DNA of 16,278 nucleotides from Rhodobacterales bacterium UBA3080 (GCA_002366645.1 DFBM01000186.1:1-16278), one strand, 5' to 3'; counted from the first letter of the stretch, positions 7,273 through 14,800 are shown. Numbers and translations are program-made. Notes: a model not told the origin generated them from the letters alone.

Positions 7273-7560
7273 TAATAACCTCCCAGTTTTTACCCTGCAA
7301 TTGTTGCGGGGTAGATCGAATAACGAATTCCAAGTTACTTATCCCTGCCTCATATGCAACGGATATTTTCTGGAATTGGTCGGAACTCTGCTCCAATTTT
7401 TGCAAGACATTCCACGCCTCCAAATCCGGCAAAGCCCGCCGAAACAGTTTCGCCGCTCGTCGCCCCTCAAATAATTTTGCAATAATTCCAAAAGCCACCA
7501 CATTCAGCAATATAATGACAAAATACCGCAGCTTTGGGAAACTTAATTCACAAAATGCTG
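7273..7560. other. AT-rich upstream region of dctP without a supported gene
   Basis: This is the first part of a 497-bp divergent intergenic region. It holds the dctP Shine-Dalgarno GGGAGG (minus strand, just above 7272) and presumably the dctP promoter, but I could not place convincing -35/-10 boxes. A minus-strand frame from a TTG at 7510 to 7250 (86 codons) is open and overlaps the dctP start. It has no ribosome binding site and no recognisable motif, so I do not call it. Confidence 0.5.
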
Positions 7561-7610
7561 TTGACCTTCAGAATACAGGCAACTAAAAATCTTGATTATT
7601 GAAGGGTCAA
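7561..7610. promoter_or_regulatory. Distant inverted repeat and candidate ilv promoter
   Basis: TTGACCTTCA (7561-7570) is mirrored, with one inserted base, by TGAAGGGTCAA (7600-7610), centres about 40 bp apart or roughly four helical turns. This could be a two-site operator for a regulator of dctP, the ilv genes or both. The left element also serves as a -35 box: TTGACC at 7561-7566, a 17-bp gap, then TAAAAA at 7584-7589 on the plus strand. A transcript from there would start near 7596 and contain the leader ORF and terminator upstream of ilvI. Confidence 0.4.
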
Positions 7611-7614
7611 AAAA

Positions 7615-7656
7615 ATGGAATCTTTCAATAAAATAAATGCTTGGGCTGCCAATTAA
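7615..7656 (+). CDS. Possible 13-residue leader peptide upstream of ilvI
   Basis: ATG at 7615 opens a frame for MESFNKINAWAAN, ending at TAA 7654-7656. GAAGGG lies 8 nt upstream, a good Shine-Dalgarno sequence. It sits 28 nt before an intrinsic terminator, as leader peptides of attenuated amino-acid operons do. Against this, it holds only one Ile and no Leu or Val codon, so it would not be a standard branched-chain sensor; a single Trp codon lies near its end. It may be chance. Confidence 0.3.
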   Translation: MESFNKINAWAAN

Positions 7657-7684
7657 TTGTCATAACGACCAGAACTTGCATCGC

Positions 7685-7707
7685 CCCCTGCAATCAGGGG
7701 TTTTTTT
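7685..7707 (+). terminator. Intrinsic terminator in the ilvI leader (candidate attenuator)
   Basis: CCCCTG (7685-7690), loop CAAT and CAGGGG (7695-7700) are followed by seven T residues (7701-7707). The T tract is present only for plus-strand transcription, and no plus-strand gene of normal size lies upstream back to dctP. A terminator with nothing to terminate except the ilvI leader is best read as an attenuator. TTGCA at 7676-7680 can pair with TGCAA at 7689-7693 and would break the stem, a possible but short antiterminator. Confidence 0.7.
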
Positions 7708-7708
7708 G

Positions 7709-7751
7709 TGGCCTTTTGGCCAACATATGAATCAGAACGGGGACACCCCCG
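7709..7751 (+). promoter_or_regulatory. Two further hairpins between the leader terminator and ilvI
   Basis: TGGCC/GGCCA (7709-7713 and 7718-7722, TTTT loop) and CGGGG/CCCCG (7738-7742 and 7747-7751, ACAC loop) follow the terminator. The last arm is 5 nt before the region containing the ilvI Shine-Dalgarno GGAG. The GGGG and CCCC arms could also pair with the C and G arms of the terminator at 7685-7700, so alternative folds are possible. Confidence 0.4.
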
Positions 7752-7769
7752 AAAATTGGAGTAATTGCG

Positions 7770-9524
7770 ATGACCCGTCAAATGACCGGCGCCCAGATAG
7801 TAGTTCAAGCCTTGAAGGATCAGGGTGTGGACACAGTGTTTGGATATCCCGGTGGCGCAGTCCTTCCAATTTACGACGAGATTTTCCTGCAAAACGAAAT
7901 TCGCCACATCATCGTGCGCCACGAACAGGCGGCGACCCACGCCGCCGAAGGTTACGCGCGTTCCACCGGTAAGCCGGGCGTTGTTCTGGTGACCTCCGGT
8001 CCTGGGGCAACCAACGCTGTTACCGGCATGACCGACGCCTTGATGGATTCGATCCCGATGATCGTTCTAACCGGTCAGGTTCCGACCTTTATGATCGGCA
8101 ACGACGCCTTTCAGGAAGCCGACACCATCGGCATCACCCGCCCCTGCACCAAGCACAACTGGTTGGTGAAAGATACCGACATCCTTGCTGAAACCATCCA
8201 TCAGGCCTTCCATGTCGCCACTTCGGGCCGTCCTGGCCCAGTGCTCGTCGACATCCCCAAGGACGTGCAGTTTGCGACAGGCAGCTACACGCCGCTGAAC
8301 AAAACTAAAGTCTCGCATTACCAACCACGGGTTAAAGGCGACATCGACGCCATAACCAAAGCCGTTGAAATGCTGGAAAAAGCCAAACGCCCGATCATCT
8401 ATTCCGGTGGCGGCGTCATCAACTCCGGTGTTGGGGCCAGCCAATTGCTGCGCGAACTCTCGGATGCAACCGGCGCGCCCATTACCTCGACGCTGATGGG
8501 CCTCGGCGCGTATCCGGCTTCGGGCAAAAACTGGCTGGGCATGCTGGGGATGCACGGCACCTACGAGGCCAACATGGCCATGCACGACTGTGACTATATG
8601 TTATGCGTAGGCGCACGCTTCGATGACCGTATTACTGGCCGCACCGACGCGTTCAGCCCGAACAGCTTCAAGATTCATATCGACATCGACCCCTCCTCGA
8701 TCAACAAAATCATCCATGTCGACGTGCCGATCGTCGGTGACATCGGCCATGTGCTCGAAGACATGCTGAAAATCTGGAAATCCCGCGGTCGTAAAACCAA
8801 CGCACCTGCCATCGCGAAATGGACAGCAAAAATCGACGATTGGCGCGCCGTCGAATGCCTGACCTACAAACCGTCCGACACAGTTATCAAGCCGCAGTAC
8901 GCCCTTGAACGTCTCGAGGCGTTGACCAAAGACCACGACCGTTACATCACGACCGAGGTCGGCCAGCACCAGATGTGGGCAGCGCAATACCTTAGCTTTG
9001 AGGGCCCGCACCGCTGGATGACGTCCGGCGGTTTGGGCACCATGGGATACGGCACGCCAGCGTCGATGGGCGTTCAGATCGCACATCCAGACGCGCTGGT
9101 TATCAACGTCGCCGGCGAGGCTAGCTGGCTGATGAACATGCAGGAAATGGGCACTGCGACCCAATACAACCTGAAAACCAAACAGTTCATCCTGAATAAC
9201 GAACGTCTTGGCATGGTTCGCCAGTGGCAGGAATTGTTGCACGGTTCGCGCTACTCGCACAGCTGGTCCGAATCCCTGCCCGACTTCGTCAAATTGGCCG
9301 AAGCTTTCGGTGCCAAGGGCATCCGTTGCGCCGATCCCGCCGATCTGGACGACGCAATCATGGAAATGCTGAACCACGACGGTCCGGTCATCTTCGATTG
9401 CTTGGTCGAGAAACATGAAAACTGTTTCCCGATGATCCCGAGTGGCGCAGCCCACAACGAAATGATCATGGGCGAAGATAAAACCGAGGACGCGATCACC
9501 GGCGCAGGTGGAGCGCTAGTTTAA
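7770..9524 (+). CDS. ilvI: Acetolactate synthase, large (catalytic) subunit
   Basis: The ThDP- and FAD-dependent enzyme condenses two pyruvates, or pyruvate and 2-oxobutyrate, in the first common step of valine, leucine and isoleucine synthesis. The 584 residues show the three expected domains. The N-terminal pyrimidine-binding domain has FGYPGGAVLPIYDE (24-37) and the catalytic Glu52 in RHEQAA. A central FAD/NAD-like domain begins near residue 190. The C-terminal ThDP-pyrophosphate domain has GEAS (449-452) and NN at 476-477. The canonical GDG is replaced by GEA; I recall this as usual in related alphaproteobacteria. ATG at 7770 follows GGAG by 9 nt. A sulfotransferase-like gene starts 17 nt downstream, and ilvH follows. 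Confidence 0.96.
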   Translation: MTRQMTGAQIVVQALKDQGVDTVFGYPGGAVLPIYDEIFLQNEIRHIIVRHEQAATHAAEGYARSTGKPGVVLVTSGPGATNAVTGMTDALMDSIPMIVLTGQVPTFMIGNDAFQEADTIGITRPCTKHNWLVKDTDILAETIHQAFHVATSGRPGPVLVDIPKDVQFATGSYTPLNKTKVSHYQPRVKGDIDAITKAVEMLEKAKRPIIYSGGGVINSGVGASQLLRELSDATGAPITSTLMGLGAYPASGKNWLGMLGMHGTYEANMAMHDCDYMLCVGARFDDRITGRTDAFSPNSFKIHIDIDPSSINKIIHVDVPIVGDIGHVLEDMLKIWKSRGRKTNAPAIAKWTAKIDDWRAVECLTYKPSDTVIKPQYALERLEALTKDHDRYITTEVGQHQMWAAQYLSFEGPHRWMTSGGLGTMGYGTPASMGVQIAHPDALVINVAGEASWLMNMQEMGTATQYNLKTKQFILNNERLGMVRQWQELLHGSRYSHSWSESLPDFVKLAEAFGAKGIRCADPADLDDAIMEMLNHDGPVIFDCLVEKHENCFPMIPSGAAHNEMIMGEDKTEDAITGAGGALV

Positions 9525-9541
9525 CATTTCGGTGCAAGCCA

Positions 9542-10306
9542 ATGAAACCTCTAATTTATTTCAGTTACGGAATGACAAAATGCGGTACCACGCTGGCCTA
9601 TCATATGGTCAGCGAGGCGCTTGCGCAGGCGGGCGCCGAACAACACCGCCTGCCCGCGCACTTGATCGGGCCGAATAAAAAACTGAATTTCGGGTCGCAC
9701 TTTTCTGAAGATCAGGCCGACGAACTCTGGCAGGTCGTGAAATCCATTGGTCATCCCATCGTCATCAAAACCCATACGCGCCCCGATCCCGCAGTCGTGA
9801 AACTGATGCAGGACGGTCGCGCAATCGCCCACGCCTGCTATCGTGACCCGCGCGATATGGCGCTTTCGATGCTAGACCATGGCCAACGCGCCCGCGCCGC
9901 CGGAAATCCGGCCTTTTCGGAGATCGTGACCTTAGAGGACGCCAAAAACGGTATTCGAAATCAATGTGACAGCCTCACTGCTTGGCTCCGTCTGCCCAAT
10001 GTTCTGCCGCTGAACTTCGAGGATATTGCCTTCGACATGCCCGGAACTGTGCAGCGACTCCTCGATCAACTGCAAATCTCTGGCGACCCAGCAAAGATCG
10101 CCGCCAAAGTCCTCGACGGGCGCTTCACCCAGTTCAATAAAGGCCGCCCCAAACGGCATAAGACAGAGATGTCCACACAGGACAACCGCGAATTTGCTTG
10201 CGAATTCGCCCCCTTCCTATCCCGCTTACTCGACGAACAGCACACGCTTCCGACTTATGGCAATATCCCTTTGCCCCCGCCCTACGAACTCCGCGATTCC
10301 GTTTAA
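9542..10306 (+). CDS. Sulfotransferase-like protein between ilvI and ilvH
   Basis: The 254-residue protein has two features of PAPS-dependent sulfotransferases. YGMTKCGTTLAYHMV (9-23) near the N terminus resembles the 5'-phosphosulfate loop, with KCGTT in place of the usual KSGTT. ACYRDPRDMALSM (98-110) resembles the 3'-phosphate site with its Arg-Asp-Pro-Arg and Ser109. KTHTR at 76-80 could supply the catalytic-region histidine. No signal peptide or membrane helix is seen, so it is probably cytoplasmic. The acceptor is unknown. It starts 17 nt after ilvI and lies 57 nt before ilvH, so it is likely co-transcribed, yet no role in branched-chain synthesis follows from the sequence. The Shine-Dalgarno is weak. 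Base composition looks like its neighbours. Confidence 0.75.
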   Translation: MKPLIYFSYGMTKCGTTLAYHMVSEALAQAGAEQHRLPAHLIGPNKKLNFGSHFSEDQADELWQVVKSIGHPIVIKTHTRPDPAVVKLMQDGRAIAHACYRDPRDMALSMLDHGQRARAAGNPAFSEIVTLEDAKNGIRNQCDSLTAWLRLPNVLPLNFEDIAFDMPGTVQRLLDQLQISGDPAKIAAKVLDGRFTQFNKGRPKRHKTEMSTQDNREFACEFAPFLSRLLDEQHTLPTYGNIPLPPPYELRDSV

Positions 10307-10363
10307 CCATAGACATTTGAGACGATATCTCGGACAGTCGACACCGACACAAAGGAAAACAAC

Positions 10364-10924
10364 ATGAACGCTCTTTCACTGAAAAAAGGTGCCTCGAAGA
10401 AAAGCGCCTACGATCTGAAAAACCCGTTGGGGGACACAATTGAAACCCACACTCTGACGGTCATTGTCGACAACGAAGCCGGCGTCCTCGCCCGCGTCAT
10501 TGGTCTGTTTTCCGGCCGTGGTTACAATATCGACAGCCTTACCGTGGCCGAAACCGATCACGAGGGTCACCTCTCGCGCGTCACCATCGTCACCACCGGA
10601 ACCCCTGCCGTGATCGAGCAAATCAAAGCCCAGCTCGACCGCATGGTGCCGATCCACAGCGTGCACGACCTGACCGTCGAAGGCCCGTCCGTGGAACGCG
10701 AACTTGCGATGCTTAAAGTTACAGGTACGGGCGAAAAACGTGTTGAAGCCATGCGGTTAGCAGACATCTTTCGTGCAAACGTGGTCGACACAACTCTCGA
10801 AAGCTTCGTGTTCGAAATCACCGGCACACCCGAGAAAATCGACGCTTTTATCGAACTCGTACGTCCGCTCGGTCTGACCGACCTTGCCCGCACCGGCGTC
10901 GCTGCATTGGCGCGCGGCGTTTAA
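10364..10924 (+). CDS. ilvH: Acetolactate synthase, small (regulatory) subunit
   Basis: IlvH activates the IlvI catalytic subunit and usually confers valine inhibition. The 186 residues hold an ACT domain at about 29-105 (HTLTVIVDNEAGVLARVIGL, then FSGRGYNIDSLTVAETD) and the C-terminal ALS small-subunit domain to the end (LARTGVAALARGV). By alignment with E. coli IlvH, Asn37, Gly40 and Asn55 fall at the valine-binding positions, so feedback control is probably intact. The first 27 residues are an extension not present in the E. coli protein. AAAGGA lies 9 nt before the ATG. It closes the ilv operon ahead of a terminator. Confidence 0.96.
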   Translation: MNALSLKKGASKKSAYDLKNPLGDTIETHTLTVIVDNEAGVLARVIGLFSGRGYNIDSLTVAETDHEGHLSRVTIVTTGTPAVIEQIKAQLDRMVPIHSVHDLTVEGPSVERELAMLKVTGTGEKRVEAMRLADIFRANVVDTTLESFVFEITGTPEKIDAFIELVRPLGLTDLARTGVAALARGV

Positions 10925-10964
10925 GCAAAAAAACGGGGGATGAAAAACCATCCCCCAGTTTTGC
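10925..10964. terminator. Bidirectional terminator between ilvH and the nrdJ unit
   Basis: GGGGGATG (10935-10942) pairs perfectly with CATCCCCC (10949-10956). The flanks GCAAAA (10925-10930) and TTTTGC (10959-10964) are also complementary. On the plus strand a short TTTT tract follows for ilvH. On the minus strand the stem is followed by a seven-T tract after one G, so it should stop the nrdJ-peptidase transcript more strongly. Confidence 0.88.
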
Positions 10965-11017
10965 AATCCAGGCTCATATTTAGCACCGCTCGGTTTGTTG
11001 CCTGCGGCCTGATTGCC

Positions 11018-11048
11018 GGAGGTAGGCCTAGCAGATAGGCCAACCTCC
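11018..11048 (-). repeat. Long hairpin downstream of the duplicated nrdJ end
   Basis: GGAGGTAGGCCTA (11018-11030) and TAGGCCAACCTCC (11036-11048) pair over 13 positions with one mismatch and a 5-nt loop, starting 9 nt after the stop of the 44-codon frame. No T tract follows on the minus strand. It may be the native 3' structure of the original nrdJ message, now separated from nrdJ by the insertion, or an RNA-stabilising end ahead of the terminator at 10925-10964. Confidence 0.6.
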
Positions 11049-11057
11049 TCCTGTCTT

Positions 11058-11192
11058 CTAGCTACACCCGGAGGTTCCCCCGCAGGTGTTGCATTTCATA
11101 CATGTGCCGTTGCGCACGAGTGTGAAGTTGCTACATTCGCCACATGGATCCCCCTCGTAGCCCTGCATCTTCGCCTTGGTACTAATTATCAT
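11058..11192 (-). CDS. 44-residue stand-alone copy of the NrdJ C-terminal cysteine tail
   Basis: The frame runs from ATG (11192-11190) to TAG (11060-11058). After MIIS it reads TKAKMQGYEGDPCGEC and on to CGGTSGCS, matching the last 40 residues of NrdJ except Ser for Gly at residue 21. Cysteines 17, 20, 31, 34 form the CxxC/CxxC zinc-ribbon pattern, and Cys37 and Cys43 correspond to the tail cysteines thought to re-reduce the RNR active site. AGGA precedes the ATG at suitable spacing, and the peptidase stop lies 22 nt upstream, so it could be translated from the same message. Of 9 base differences from nrdJ over 120 bp, 8 are synonymous. Alternatively it is merely the leftover target end from an insertion, and its start codon is fortuitous. 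Confidence 0.45.
   Translation of the reverse strand: MIISTKAKMQGYEGDPCGECSNFTLVRNGTCMKCNTCGGTSGCS
11061..11180. repeat. Direct repeat copy A: duplicated nrdJ 3' coding end (distal)
   Basis: These 120 bp align without gaps to 11849-11968 with 9 mismatches (92.5 percent identity by my count), at a fixed offset of 788 bp. Similarity stops sharply at the stop codon on one side (TAG here, TGA in copy B). On the other it stops at a Thr codon, after which the sequence becomes AT-rich non-nrdJ DNA. Confidence 0.95.
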
Positions 11193-11214
11193 TCTATTTT
11201 CCTAATTTTCACAT

Positions 11215-11835
11215 TCAGAGGATTACACGCGGAGATCGCGGCTTATTGCGTCGCAGTTCTTGAAATCTCTCCAACCGGACCATTTTTTGTGCTTTTTTAA
11301 CGTAGCTTGGATCTGAACACGCCAATCTCGCTAGCTGTTGTGACGTATAGGTATCGTCAAACAATGCAATGCCACATTGGAAAAAAACGGCAGCATAGTT
11401 AGCTTCCAACTCCTCAACTGTTGGTGGAAGATTGGCATAGCCACTTTGGCCTTTTGTCAGTTGAAAGTTCAAGATTTTCGCATTTTTTTCATGATGTCTT
11501 AGAGCTAGGTGACCAATCTCATGCGCAATAATATAGTTGCATAAGTAGCATCCCTGATCTGCCTTCGTCAGAAATCTCTCATCCATTGAGAAAATCACCG
11601 ATTCTCCAAACTCGATCACACCAACTTTGCGTTTGAAGTCTTCTTTGGGATTGGTCTTGAATGTCTTTATTCGAAACGGACATTCTTCACCATCTGACTC
11701 CACGCGACATAATTCCTTTAGATAGTCGCTCATCTTGAAGAACTCTTGATCACTATACGCATACCTACGGCACCCAACCATTTCGTCAAAAATGGTAACA
11801 GCTCTGTCAACGCTAATTTTAGGACTATAGTTCAT
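11215..11835 (-). CDS. ImmA/IrrE-type zinc metallopeptidase, single domain
   Basis: The 206-residue protein has the gluzincin motif HEIGH at 105-109 within YIIAHEIGHLALRHHE (101-116). EELEANYAAVFF (141-152) supplies the likely third zinc ligand, Glu144, as in ImmA/IrrE (COG2856) proteins. In such proteins the peptidase typically cleaves a partner repressor, releasing mobile-element or stress genes. There is no helix-turn-helix domain and no repressor gene beside it, so the substrate is unknown. A second cysteine-rich patch, GCYLCNY at 95-101, precedes the motif. Its ATG lies 10 nt after the nrdJ TGA, behind a purine-rich GAGAGTAGAG, so translation is probably coupled to nrdJ. It lies between two copies of the nrdJ 3' end and is AT-richer than its neighbours, which points to transfer. 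Confidence 0.85.
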   Translation of the reverse strand: MNYSPKISVDRAVTIFDEMVGCRRYAYSDQEFFKMSDYLKELCRVESDGEECPFRIKTFKTNPKEDFKRKVGVIEFGESVIFSMDERFLTKADQGCYLCNYIIAHEIGHLALRHHEKNAKILNFQLTKGQSGYANLPPTVEELEANYAAVFFQCGIALFDDTYTSQQLARLACSDPSYVKKAQKMVRLERFQELRRNKPRSPRVIL

Positions 11836-11845
11836 CTCTACTCTC

Positions 11846-14800
11846 TCAGCTACACCCGGAGGTTCCCCCGCAGGTGTTGCATTTCATGCATGTGCCGTTA
11901 CGCACGAGTGTGAAGTTGCCACATTCGCCGCATGGATCCCCTTCGTAGCCTTGCATTTTGGCTTTGGTCCGGTCGTCCATCACGTTTGCTGTCATCGTCA
12001 CGCTTTCGCTCAACGTCGCGGTTTCCACTACGGTCGCCTGCATTCCGACGAGGTCATCAGGCACACGTTTGCGCAGATAACCAGTCGACGAAATCTGGCG
12101 GATCATCTCGATCGAGCTTTTCGCCACGTCGCCGTCAACATCGCTGATGTTGCTGACGCCCTCGTCTGCACCACGCCCCATATCGTCGAAGCTCTCGCCG
12201 CTTGGCTGTACATGCGCCAGATCGGTGCGGTCCAGATAGGAAACCGCCAGCTCACGGAAGATATAGTCAAGGATCGACGTCGCATTCTTGATGCTGTCGT
12301 TGCCCTGAACCATGCCCGCAGGCTCGAACCGTGTGAAAGTGAACGCGTCGACGAACTCTTCCAGCGGTACGCCATATTGCAGACCAACCGAGATCGCGAT
12401 GGCGAAGTTGTTCATCATCGCCCGGAAGCCAGCGCCCTCTTTGTGCATATCAATGAAGATTTCACCCAGATTGCCGTCTTCATATTCGCCGGTCCGCAGG
12501 TAAACCTTATGACCGCCAACAACCGCTTTTTGCGTATAGCCTTTGCGGCGCTGCGGCAGCTTCTCGCGACCACGCTCGATTTCCTGCACGACGATTTTCT
12601 CGACGATCTTCTCGGCCAGAATGGCCGGGCGATCCGCTGGGGCCGCTTCGGCCAGAACTTCTTCCAGATCATCCTCGTCGTCGTCAATCAAAGCCGAAGA
12701 CAATGGCTGCGATAGCTTGGAACCATCACGATAAAGCGCATTTGCTTTAACACCCAGCGACCAGCTGAGTTCGTAAGCTTCCTTACATTCCTCAATCGTC
12801 GCATCATTCGGCATGTTGATCGTTTTCGAGATCGCCCCCGAGATAAAGCTTTGTGCTGCTGCCATCATATGAATGTGGCTGTCGACGCTAAGATACCGTT
12901 TGCCGATCCGCCCGCAGACGTTCGCACAATCGAAGACCTTATAATGCTCTTCTTTAAGGAAAGGTGCGCCTTCCAGCGTCATCGTTCCGCAAACATGATT
13001 GTTGGCATCGCTGATTTGCTGGCGTGTGTACCCAAGGTGACGCAGAAGGTCGAAAGCCGGATCGTTCAGCTTTTCTTCAGGAATTCCAAGAGTTTTACGG
13101 CAGAAGTCTTCGCCAAGTGTCCACTGGTTGAACACGAACTTGATGTCGAAAGCGGTCGGCATTGCTGCCTCGACTTTGTCAATCTCGACCGCGCTAAACC
13201 CGTGCCCCAGAAGCGAGGTGTGGTTGATGCCGGGCGCATTGCCGATTGTGCCATGACCAACCGCGTAGGAAGTGATTTCCTCGATCTGGCTTGTCGAATA
13301 GCCAAGGTTGCTAAGCGCCGCCGGAACAGAACGGTTGATGATTTTGAAGTACCCACCACCGGCCAGTTTCTTGAACTTCACCAGCGCAAAGTCAGGCTCG
13401 ATACCAGTTGTGTCACAATCCATAACCAGACCAATGGTGCCGGTTGGTGCGATCACGGAAACCTGCGCATTGCGGTAGCCGTGCTCCTCGCCGAGCTTCA
13501 GCGCATCGTCCCAGGCCTTATGCGCAAGGTTGATAAGTTTGCCATCAGGGCAGTTATCATGATCGAGCGGCACAGGCATAACCGCCAAGCCCTCGTAACC
13601 CTTTGTTTCGCCGTAAGCGGCGCGACGGTGGTTGCGGATAACGCGCTGCATGTGCTCGGCGTTCTTCGCATAACCGTCAAACGGTCCCAACTCCTTGGCC
13701 ATCTCGGCCGAAGTTTTATAGGCAACACCCGTCAGAATCGCCGTCAACGCCGCACCAAGCGCCCGACCTTCGTCGGAATCATAGCCAAAGCCCATGTTCA
13801 TCAGCAAACCGCCGATGTTGGCATAGCCCAGACCAAGTGTGCGGAACTTGTAAGATAGCTCGGCGATTTCTTTGGACGGGAACTGTGCCATCAGCACCGC
13901 AATTTCCAGCGTCATCGTCCATAGACGCGTCGCGTGGATATAGCCGTCCGCATCGAACTCACCGTCGTGCAAAAATGTCAGCAGGTTCATTGACGCGAGG
14001 TTACAGGCTGTGTCGTCAAGGAACATATACTCCGAACACGGGTTCGAACCGCGAATCGCACCGTCTTCGGGACATGTGTGCCATGCATTGACCGTGTCAT
14101 GGAACTGGATGCCCGGATCGGCACAGGCCCAAGCCGCGTGACCAACCTGATCCCAAAGTTCGGAGGCTTTAACCGTCTTGGCAACCGTGCCATCTGTCCG
14201 GCGCAGCAACTCCCAGTCGGCGTCATCTTTAACTGCCTGAAGGAATGCATCTGTCACTCGAACCGAATTGTTGGAGTTCTGGCCCGAAACCGTCAGATAC
14301 GCTTCGGAATCCCAGTCGGTGTCATAGGTCGGGAATTCGATGCTCGAATAACCCTGCTCCGCATATTGCAGAATCCGTTTTACGTAAGTTTCGGGAACAG
14401 ATGTTTTCTTGGCATCTTTAATAGCCACCTTAAGGCTCGCGTTTTTCTTCGGGTCAAACGCATCAGCCTCGGCGCCGTCCCATGCACGGATCGCGGCAAA
14501 AATTTCATTCAGGCGTTGCTCGTGGATTTTCGACCCTGCAACAAGCGCCGCAACCTTTTGTTCTTCAAGAACTTTCCAGTTGATGAACTCTTCGATATCC
14601 GGATGGTCCATGTCGCAGATAACCATCTTCGCCGCGCGACGGGTTGTGCCGCCAGACTTGATAGCACCAGCCGCACGGTCGCCGATCTTGAGGAAAGACA
14701 TCAGGCCCGAGGACCGCCCACCACCGGCCAGACTTTCGTTTGCGCCGCGCAACGAACTGAAGTTCGTGCCAGTCCCCGAGCCATACTTGAACAGACGCGC

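Larger units (their letters stand above)
11061..11848. mobile_element. Putative 788-bp passenger element inserted at the 3' end of nrdJ
   Basis: The unit spans one 120-bp nrdJ-end repeat (copy A) plus the peptidase gene, and is bordered by copy B at 11849-11968. The peptidase segment is visibly AT-richer (about 40 percent GC in a sampled 60-bp line) than the neighbouring core genes. Copies differ mainly at third codon positions, as expected if one came from the nrdJ of a related donor. Elements that enter the 3' end of a gene often carry a replacement end so the gene stays intact, and that is the state here. No integrase, relaxase, terminal inverted repeat or insertion sequence is seen, so it may be a remnant, a satellite moved in trans, or a product of homologous recombination. 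Confidence 0.55.

Noticed and set aside
7250..7510. 86-codon minus-strand frame upstream of dctP
   Set aside because: TTG start without a ribosome site, overlap with the dctP start in another frame, and no motif. It most likely is the dctP leader and promoter region.
8601..9455. 284-codon minus-strand frame opposite ilvI
   Set aside because: Shadow of ilvI, with no ribosome site or recognisable domain.
11013..11300. 95-codon plus-strand frame across the duplicated nrdJ end
   Set aside because: It is antisense to the nrdJ-derived repeat and the peptidase end. The minus-strand reading is explained by nrdJ homology.
11836..11848. Short terminal repeats or target-site duplications of an insertion sequence around the peptidase gene
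   Set aside because: No inverted terminal repeats or transposase were found; the only flanking repeat is the 120-bp nrdJ end, which does not fit a transposon target duplication.
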